The notes beneath the pieces were generated by a model. That model was not told the origin of the DNA and ran no database searches. It saw only the letters and a list, made by a program, of their open reading frames with translations. From the NCBI GenBank assembly GCA_031267855.1, contig JAIRYH010000004.1, positions 1 to 6,071 of the forward strand: a stretch of 6,071 nucleotides of DNA, written 5' to 3'. The translations under genes were made by a program, and so were the position numbers. Each line of letters opens with the position of its first letter. Position 1 is the stretch's first letter. The stretch is from Prevotellaceae bacterium (GTDB taxonomy: Bacteria; Bacteroidota; Bacteroidia; Bacteroidales; UBA932). This document shows positions 1-4,216 of the stretch, piece by piece.

Positions 1-5
1 TGCTT

Positions 6-54
6 TTAAGAATTAAGAATTAAGAAGTAGGACTTGGGAATTAGGAATTGGCTG
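6..54. repeat. Degenerate heptamer array, family TTARGAA (about 6-7 units)
   Basis: Read in 7-base steps from base 6, the plus strand gives TTAAGAA, TTAAGAA, TTAAGAA, GTAGGAC, TTGGGAA, TTAGGAA and then a decayed TTGGCTG. The 7-base register holds through all units, including the diverged fourth. Three units are identical and the rest differ mainly by A/G changes at the third to fifth bases. No coding function is visible, and the array may extend left beyond the window. It is the first of three heptamer arrays with different unit sequences in this 239-bp gap. The repetition is seen directly; its role is unknown. Confidence 0.85.
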
Positions 55-59
55 GCGCC

Positions 60-78
60 GTTGCGCGCTTGCCGCAAC
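60..78. repeat. Small inverted repeat in GC-rich spacer between arrays
   Basis: GTTGCG (60-65) and CGCAAC (73-78) are perfect 6-bp inverted arms around a 7-nt loop. The right arm runs into the first CAAC unit of the next array. No T-tract follows on either strand, so it is not a canonical intrinsic terminator. It may be a structural element of the spacer or chance in GC-rich sequence. Confidence 0.4.
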
Positions 79-123
79 TTTCAACCTTCAACTTTCAACG
101 CTCAACTCTCAACTGTCAAAACT
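75..123. repeat. Heptamer array, family CAACNNT (6 units plus one decayed)
   Basis: From base 75 the plus strand reads CAACTTT, CAACCTT, CAACTTT, CAACGCT, CAACTCT, CAACTGT and then a decayed CAAAACT. The CAAC core and the final T are constant in the first six units, while bases 5 and 6 vary. The 7-base spacing is exact over 42 bp. The unit sequence differs from the neighbouring arrays, so this is not a simple extension of one microsatellite. No function can be assigned. Confidence 0.88.
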
Positions 124-159
124 GTTGTGAAAGGCGCCCGCTACCGGATGTCGGCTATA

Positions 160-207
160 AGTTATGAGTTGCGCAAAGCGCGTAATGGCGCAAGCCAACT
201 CATAACT
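160..207. repeat. 12-bp inverted repeat built from heptamer units, GC-rich core
   Basis: Bases 160-171 (AGTTATGAGTTG) are the exact reverse complement of 196-207 (CAACTCATAACT), enclosing a 24-base GC-rich core. The left arm carries two heptamers in inverted orientation (ATAAGTT 157-163, ATGAGTT 164-170), and the right arm is the beginning of the AAYTCAT array. Inside, TTGCGC (169-174) can pair instead with GCGCAA (188-193). The element lies 33 bases or more past the minus-strand lipoprotein stop and could fold in the 3' end of that transcript. No uridine tract follows, so calling it a terminator is not justified. Confidence 0.6.
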
Positions 208-238
208 CATAATTCATAACTCATAATTCATAATTCAT
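197..238. repeat. Heptamer array, family AAYTCAT (6 exact-register units)
   Basis: Bases 197-238 are six consecutive heptamers: AACTCAT, AACTCAT, AATTCAT, AACTCAT, AATTCAT, AATTCAT. Only the third base varies (C or T). On the minus strand the units read ATGARTT, so each contains an overlapping ATG and TGA. The array ends one base before the stop codon of the DUF4249 gene (240-242), so in the direction of transcription it begins immediately after that stop. The same CTCATAA phase recurs at the start codon of that gene (1147-1153). Confidence 0.9.
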
Positions 239-239
239 G

Positions 240-1151
240 TCACCATTGCGGAATGATGAGCCGCTGGCGGCTGGCGGTGCAGGCGCCGAAGAATCCCAGG
301 GCTCCGCCGTGTATGTTGGTCGGCACGTTTGCGGGAGGTCCTGCAAACAGGGGATTTCCTCCGCCGATTTCCTGCTGTGCGGCGCGTATGAATTCAAAAT
401 AATCGGGCGCGAGGGCATTCAGTTCGGCGATGAGGGTATCGCCGGGTTGCAGGGCTATCCGTTCGTCGTCGTACCAGCGCATGTTTTCGTCGATGATGTA
501 GGAGAGCGCCGGGAACCGGATATACTGCCCTTCGGCGGCATGGTCGCCGAAATTATTGATGAAGTAGCGCCGCAGCTGTTCGCTGTACCATATTTGCCTG
601 CCGCTTGCCTGGTGGATGTGCAGGTGAACGCCGAAATTGTTCGGGCCCGGCAGGTCCTGGAAATGTACTATCAGCATCCACGGCGGCCTGGCGGCGCCCG
701 GGCTGACGGTGGCCAGCGTAATGCTGTCGAGCACGTGCATGTCGGTCATGACGGCCGTGGCGGAGTAGTGTTCATCGGCGCCGTCTTCGTCGAAATCCAG
801 CCATACGTCGAGCGTGTAGGTCTGGCCGCTTATGCCGGCGAATGAAGGCTCGGTGAGGTAGTCGCCGTTGCCTGCCGGGAGCAGCGGGACGTTGTTGATT
901 TTTACAATGGCGTCCGGATAGGTCAGTTGCTGCTCCTTCCCGAAGTAGGCAGCCGTGCGGCGTACCTGTATCTTATGGGCAGCCGTATCGGTCGTGATGC
1001 AGCCGGTGATGACCAGCCGCGGCGTAATGTAGTCGGATGTAATATCCATTCGCTCGGTGCAGGCGCAGCACAGCAAGCCGCCCGATCCGAAGAGGAGGAG
1101 ATGCCGCAGGGCAATTCGTCGCGTTTTATGCCAAACGTTTTCAGCGCTCAT
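240..1151 (-). CDS. DUF4249 domain-containing outer-membrane lipoprotein (303 aa)
   Basis: This is a predicted lipoprotein of the DUF4249 family, commonly encoded next to a TonB-dependent receptor in Bacteroidota. By analogy it is likely a surface partner of that receptor; substrate and biochemical role are unknown. Residues 17-27 form a hydrophobic segment (HLLLFGSGGLL) followed by CCAC. Family members typically have SCTKxIDI here, so C31 in CTERMDI is the probable lipidated cysteine, although its -3 position is Cys rather than the usual Leu. Family-like features are ITPRLVITGCITTD (42-55), GQTYTLDVWLD (109-119) and a C-terminal GGALGFFGACTAS segment (282-294). The length is normal. The ATG at 1151 is the only Met before residue 35. 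The start lies 9 bp after the receptor stop, indicating one operon, and there is no Shine-Dalgarno-like sequence. The gene is GC-rich: the first two 60-base rows of the gene (241-360) are about 60-67% GC by hand count. The family call is from remembered patterns, not a search. Confidence 0.85.
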   Translation of the reverse strand: MSAENVWHKTRRIALRHLLLFGSGGLLCCACTERMDITSDYITPRLVITGCITTDTAAHKIQVRRTAAYFGKEQQLTYPDAIVKINNVPLLPAGNGDYLTEPSFAGISGQTYTLDVWLDFDEDGADEHYSATAVMTDMHVLDSITLATVSPGAARPPWMLIVHFQDLPGPNNFGVHLHIHQASGRQIWYSEQLRRYFINNFGDHAAEGQYIRFPALSYIIDENMRWYDDERIALQPGDTLIAELNALAPDYFEFIRAAQQEIGGGNPLFAGPPANVPTNIHGGALGFFGACTASRQRLIIPQW

Positions 1152-1160
1152 AATTCTTAA
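1147..1160 (-). promoter_or_regulatory. Two heptamer-like units forming the lipoprotein start-codon region
   Basis: On the minus strand, directly after the receptor TGA (1161-1163), the sequence is TTAAGAA (1160-1154) then TTATGAG (1153-1147). The first matches the unit of the array at 6-26. The second is the reverse complement of CTCATAA, the unit found in the array at 197-238. The lipoprotein ATG (1151-1149) lies inside the second unit. The A/T-rich character suits translation initiation in Bacteroidota, which depends little on Shine-Dalgarno pairing. Shared origin with the arrays is inference, because fourteen A/T-rich bases could match by chance. Confidence 0.5.
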
Positions 1161-3491
1161 TCAGTTTCCAAACCTGATATTATAACTGACGGAGGGCACC
1201 AGGCTGAACAGGTAGGTCATCTGCGCATACTGGCTGCTGTCTGTTTCGTCTGTCCGGAATGAAATGAGCCACGGGTTTTTTCTGCCATACAGGTTATAGA
1301 TCGAAATGTTCAGTTCCTGCTGCCATTTTTTATGCAGCGCAAGTTTGCCCAGCTGTATGGTGAGGGAGGCGTCCATGCGGTGATAGTCGGGAAAGCGGTA
1401 GGTGTTTCGCTGCGTATAAACCGGCACGCGGTCTGCGCCGAATTCAAAATACGCTTCGGGAAACGTTACCGGCTGCCCGGTGGCGTAAACCCAGTTGACC
1501 GACGCCGACAGCCGGCGGGAAATGTCGCACGACAGGACGATATTCATGTTATGCGGCTTGTCGTACGGCGCCGAATAGGGCTGCCCGTCGTTGATGCCTG
1601 CAATGGTGCGGAAGGCGCGCGACCAGGTGTAGCTTATCCAGCCGTGGAAGGTTCCCCTGTTTTTCCGCACCATCAGCTCGACGCCGTAATTCCTGCCGCT
1701 GCCGGTGCGTATTTCCGTTTCCACAATGTCGTTTGCCAGTACCTGCGGGTGATCCTTGAAGTCTATAACATGGTCCAGTTTTTTATAATATACTTCGAGC
1801 GATGTTTCCAGCCGGTTGTCAAAAAAATTGGCGAATACGCCGGCAGCCGTTTGCTGCGCCGTTTCCGGTTTGATGCTGAGGTTTGACGGCACCCAGATGT
1901 CCAGGGGCGATCCGGCAGTGGACATCGTAAGCAGGTGCAGGTATTGCTCCGTGCGCGAATACGAAGCTTTCACCGACCACTCGTCGTTGAATGCCCATAC
2001 GGCGCCCGCACGGGGTTCAATGCCGTAATAATGGTTGTAGAAGCGCCCTGCCGCTATCCGCACCGTATCGCCGGCCGTGACGGCATGGCGGTCGTTTATG
2101 CGGTAGTCGGTCGTCGGTCCGATGTTGTCGAAACGTGTGACGCGCAAGCCGTATTTCAGCGTCAGATGATCTGCCACCCGGTGCTGGTGCGACACGTACA
2201 GGGAATTTTCCCATGCCTGCTTTTTGGCAATGCGTATGAAATATTCGTTGCCGTCAGGCAGGGCGCCGCGCCCGTCGCCCGGCGCAAAACGGTGGTAAAC
2301 GCTTTGATAGCCGAAGCGTAATGTATTGTCTTCGCCATGGGAATAGATGAAATCGGCGTGCAGTCCGTTATCAATAATATTGGCATCCCACCGCCCCACG
2401 AGCGCCGAAGTAGTCGCTTCCATGCGGTAATCATACGAGCTGCCGAGGATTTCTATGTGCGCAAAAAAGTTATCCGCAAACAGATGCTTCCATCGCAGGG
2501 TGTAGGCCATGTTGCTAAAGTTCATGCCCATGTCGCTGTTCCGGAATACATCGCGTCCATAATAACCGGTAAACGACAGGAAATTCGCAGCATCGATGCG
2601 TGCCTGGATTTTGGCGTTCACGTCCGAGAAATGAATATTCACGTTTTGTACCTCATCCCCGGCCACCAGCGGGAGGAACAGATCGGCATACGTCCGGCGC
2701 CCGGCGACAAGGAAAGTTATATTGTCGGAAAATACGGGGCCTTCCACCAGCAGGCGGCTTGCAATAAGGCCTATGCCTGCCGAAATGCCCCATTCCGGCG
2801 TTCCTTCCCGCGCCGTTACGTCCAGCAGTGATGAAAGCCGTCCACCGTGCGATGCGGGAATGTCGCCCTTGTAGAGTGAAACATCACCCACCGCGTCATT
2901 GTTGAACACCGAAAAGAAACCCCTGAGGTGCGACGCATTGTAAATAGTAGCATCTTCAAAAAGTATCAGGTTCTGGTCGGGACTTCCGCCGCGTACGCTG
3001 AAGCCCGAAGTCCCCTCACTCGTTGCCTGTACGCCCGGCAGCAGCTGTATGGCCTTTAAAATATCCACTTCCCCCATGAGCGATGGAATTTCCCGGATCT
3101 GTTTGCTGCTTAATCTCTCAAGCCCCATCTCCGGCCGGATAACGTTTATGTTTGGCCGGTTCGACGTTACAATTACCTCATCCAAATTGATGCTTTCTCT
3201 TTCCAGCCGGAAATGGATAACCGTATCGCGCTGCAAAGCGACCGTTTGCAACAGTTCTTTATGCCCGATGAAAGATACCGAAATCGTATGCATGCCGGCA
3301 GGCAAGGAAAGTTTGTACCGCCCGTTTATGTCGGTTTGCACGCCTGCAGCCGCCTTTCGAATAAAGACAGTTGCTCCCGTCAGGGAGTCTTTTTCATCGC
3401 TTACCACGCCGGTAATGGTTACATTGCGTTGTGCCGTAACATGAAGCGGCAAGAGCAAAACAGTAATTATGATGTATAGGGCTTTTGTCAT
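1161..3491 (-). CDS. TonB-dependent outer-membrane receptor with carboxypeptidase-regulatory-like domain (776 aa)
   Basis: This is an outer-membrane active transporter that imports a ligand using energy passed by TonB-ExbB-ExbD; the ligand is unknown. From the ATG, residues 1-21 are a clear Sec signal peptide (MTKALYIIITVLLL...VTAQ). Residues 25-100 are a CarboxypepD_reg-like beta-sandwich (GVVSDEKDSLTGATVFI, then TDINGRYKLSLPAG). LDEVIVT (103-109) is a TonB-box-like segment. The plug covers about 115-230, including FSVRGGSPDQNLILFEDA (164-181). A beta-barrel follows to the end, with LVEGPVF (247-253) and RRTYADL (264-270) typical of the group paired with DUF4249 proteins rather than SusC. 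A longer reading from TTG at 3518 would add nine residues, but it starts inside the terminator T-tract, so ATG 3491 is preferred. The length is typical and no frameshift is seen. The DUF4249 partner follows after 9 bp. There is no SusD-like gene in the window. Confidence 0.93.
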   Translation of the reverse strand: MTKALYIIITVLLLPLHVTAQRNVTITGVVSDEKDSLTGATVFIRKAAAGVQTDINGRYKLSLPAGMHTISVSFIGHKELLQTVALQRDTVIHFRLERESINLDEVIVTSNRPNINVIRPEMGLERLSSKQIREIPSLMGEVDILKAIQLLPGVQATSEGTSGFSVRGGSPDQNLILFEDATIYNASHLRGFFSVFNNDAVGDVSLYKGDIPASHGGRLSSLLDVTAREGTPEWGISAGIGLIASRLLVEGPVFSDNITFLVAGRRTYADLFLPLVAGDEVQNVNIHFSDVNAKIQARIDAANFLSFTGYYGRDVFRNSDMGMNFSNMAYTLRWKHLFADNFFAHIEILGSSYDYRMEATTSALVGRWDANIIDNGLHADFIYSHGEDNTLRFGYQSVYHRFAPGDGRGALPDGNEYFIRIAKKQAWENSLYVSHQHRVADHLTLKYGLRVTRFDNIGPTTDYRINDRHAVTAGDTVRIAAGRFYNHYYGIEPRAGAVWAFNDEWSVKASYSRTEQYLHLLTMSTAGSPLDIWVPSNLSIKPETAQQTAAGVFANFFDNRLETSLEVYYKKLDHVIDFKDHPQVLANDIVETEIRTGSGRNYGVELMVRKNRGTFHGWISYTWSRAFRTIAGINDGQPYSAPYDKPHNMNIVLSCDISRRLSASVNWVYATGQPVTFPEAYFEFGADRVPVYTQRNTYRFPDYHRMDASLTIQLGKLALHKKWQQELNISIYNLYGRKNPWLISFRTDETDSSQYAQMTYLFSLVPSVSYNIRFGN

Positions 3492-3505
3492 GAATCGCAA
3501 AAGTG

Positions 3506-3513
3506 CAAATATA
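3506..3513 (-). promoter_or_regulatory. Candidate -7 promoter element TATATTTG for the receptor operon
   Basis: The minus strand reads TATATTTG, an exact match to the Bacteroidota -7 consensus TAnnTTTG, in the only free space between the HU terminator and the receptor ATG. At the expected 18-20 nt upstream I see no TTTG-like -33 element; those bases fall in the terminator stem and loop. Transcription would begin around 3500, leaving a leader of only about 10 nt. Position and consensus support it, while the missing -33 element and short leader count against it. Confidence 0.4.
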
Positions 3514-3519
3514 AACAAA

Positions 3520-3550
3520 AAAAAAGAGAACCTGTTCGGTTCTCTTTTTT
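3520..3550 (-). terminator. Strong intrinsic terminator after the HU gene (sequence-symmetric)
   Basis: A perfect 13-bp stem pairs 3520-3532 with 3538-3550 around a 5-nt loop (TGTTC on plus). The core GAGAACC/GGTTCTC is flanked by A and T tracts. Read on the minus strand, the hairpin ends in nine consecutive T residues (3525-3517), the classic intrinsic terminator form, 20 bp past the HU stop. The plus strand also ends in T6, so it could work in both directions, but no plus-strand gene needs it. It separates HU transcription from the receptor operon. Confidence 0.88.
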
Positions 3551-3569
3551 GTTTCTTTTGGAAGAATGC

Positions 3570-3842
3570 TTATTTAACAAGACTGTTAAGTTCAGCGCCG
3601 GCTTTAAATTTAACCACTTTGCGAGCGGCAATTTTGATAGTAGCGCCTGTACGCGGGTTACGACCTGTACGCGCGCTGCGTTTTGCAACGGAGAACGAAC
3701 CAAATCCTACCAAGGCAATACGATCACCTTTCTTCAACGAAGCTGCTGTAACGCCAATGAAAGCGTCCAATCCGCGTTTAGCGTCAGCTTTTGTCAATCC
3801 TGCTTTTTTAGCAATAGCATCAATTAATTGTGCTTTGTTCAT
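3570..3842 (-). CDS. hup: HU family DNA-binding protein (90 aa)
   Basis: This is a small, basic, dimeric nucleoid protein that binds and bends DNA with little sequence specificity and helps compact the chromosome. At 90 residues it has the standard HU length. The N-terminal helices ([20 protein letters not shown], 1-20) are typical. The signature [15 protein letters not shown] (46-60) leads into the beta-arm RNPRTG (61-66), where P63 is the conserved proline that intercalates in DNA. The C-terminal part [16 protein letters not shown] closes the dimer fold. The ATG at 3842 is preceded by an A/T-rich leader without a Shine-Dalgarno sequence. The gene is its own transcription unit, with a promoter at 3905-3935 and a terminator at 3520-3550. 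Bacteroidota usually carry several HU paralogues, and which one this is cannot be told here; the gene symbol is generic. Confidence 0.96.
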   Translation of the reverse strand: MNKAQLIDAIAKKAGLTKADAKRGLDAFIGVTAASLKKGDRIALVGFGSFSVAKRSARTGRNPRTGATIKIAARKVVKFKAGAELNSLVK

Positions 3843-3852
3843 AATTGTAATT

Positions 3853-3886
3853 TTTAATTAAGTGAATAATTAGTGTTTAATTAAGT
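3853..3886 (-). repeat. 11-bp direct repeat in the HU 5' leader
   Basis: TTTAATTAAGT occurs at 3853-3863 and again at 3876-3886 on the plus strand, 23 bp apart start to start, each containing the palindrome TTAATTAA. The second copy overlaps a short inverted repeat, AAGTTT (3883-3888) and AAACTT (3891-3896). Both copies lie between the predicted HU transcription start and the ATG, so they are in the leader RNA. They could be operator sites, RNA structure, or low-complexity AT sequence. Confidence 0.5.
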
Positions 3887-3904
3887 TTTTAAACTTTTAC
3901 GCTG

Positions 3905-3935
3905 CAAATGTACAGCATTCTTTATACTTTTCAAA
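3905..3935 (-). promoter_or_regulatory. Bacteroidota-type promoter of the HU gene
   Basis: On the minus strand TTTG (3935-3932) is followed after exactly 19 nt by TACATTTG (3912-3905), matching the -33 (TTTG) and -7 (TAnnTTTG) consensus elements known from Bacteroides. Transcription would start near 3900, giving a leader of roughly 57 nt before the ATG at 3842. Upstream of the -33 element the minus strand carries A-tracts (about 3936-3955), which could act as an UP-like element. Both elements and the spacing agree, which makes this much stronger than the receptor promoter candidate. Confidence 0.8.
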
Positions 3936-4207
3936 ATTTTTTTTCATTTTTTCTTCTTACAATCGGTTATTTTTCATTAAAATCCGTATTGCTTGTAATT
4001 TTAAATCATTTGTCGCCAATGTTATATGTGATTCCGGAGTCAGTTAAAAAAATATTAAATTTTTTTCCACTTTTTGCTGTTATCATGGCTTATGGGCGGC
4101 ATTTTCCGGATAATTCGGCAAATCATGCAGCACGATTTTTTGTGTGAAACAGCCGCCATAATGGTTATCCATTGAACATAAAATCCCGGAAAAATAAAAA
4201 TGCAGCA
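3936..4207. other. AT-rich intergenic region between secDF and HU, no gene seen
   Basis: This stretch is AT-rich (row 4021-4080 is about 27% GC by hand count) and forms the 3' flank of secDF and the upstream flank of the HU promoter. A 79-codon plus-strand reading frame crosses it, but it begins inside the HU promoter, is rich in F, L and I because of T-runs, and resembles no family I know. Weak inverted repeats are present: TTATGGGCGGC (4090-4100) with GCCGCCATAA (4152-4161), and AATGG/CCATT (4160-4164, 4169-4173). Neither has a T-tract in the right place, so no intrinsic secDF terminator is identified. Confidence 0.6.
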
Positions 4208-4216
4208 CTATTTTTT
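4125..4216. repeat. 17-bp direct repeat pair matching the secDF 3' end
   Basis: ATGCAGCACGATTTTTT (4125-4141) and ATGCAGCACTATTTTTT (4200-4216) differ at one base and lie 75 bp apart. On the minus strand the right copy contains the last two secDF lysine codons and the TAG stop (AAA AAA TAG). The left copy has TCG in place of TAG. The pair may be a relic of a small tandem duplication or a slippage event. The match is plain, its meaning uncertain. Confidence 0.6.

Noticed and set aside
34..219. Plus-strand 61-codon reading frame over the left edge
   Set aside because: It runs through the heptamer arrays and GC-rich spacers. Its residues (such as QPSTFNAQLST) are direct translations of the repeat, with no domain or initiation signal.
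6..238. CRISPR array at the left edge
   Set aside because: The repeats are 7-bp tandem units without unique spacers of 30 bp or so between identical repeats, and there are no cas genes.
237..845. Plus-strand 202-codon frame opposite the DUF4249 gene
   Set aside because: It is an antisense shadow in GC-rich coding DNA with no recognisable family, while the minus-strand frame has a lipoprotein signal and family features.
1332..2831. Long plus-strand frames (1332-1886, 1935-2321, 2337-2831) inside the receptor
   Set aside because: They are antisense shadows of a full-length, intact receptor gene and show no family resemblance or promoter.
3492..3518. TTG start at 3518 for the receptor
   Set aside because: It would begin in the T-tract of the HU terminator and add nine residues before an already complete signal peptide. 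ATG at 3491 fits better.
3908..4147. Possible small membrane protein of 79 codons on the plus strand
   Set aside because: Its start lies inside the HU promoter, its hydrophobicity comes from T-runs, and no homologous family is recognised.
4090..4161. Intrinsic terminator for secDF
   Set aside because: The stem has a bulge and a 51-nt loop and lacks a following T-tract on the minus strand.
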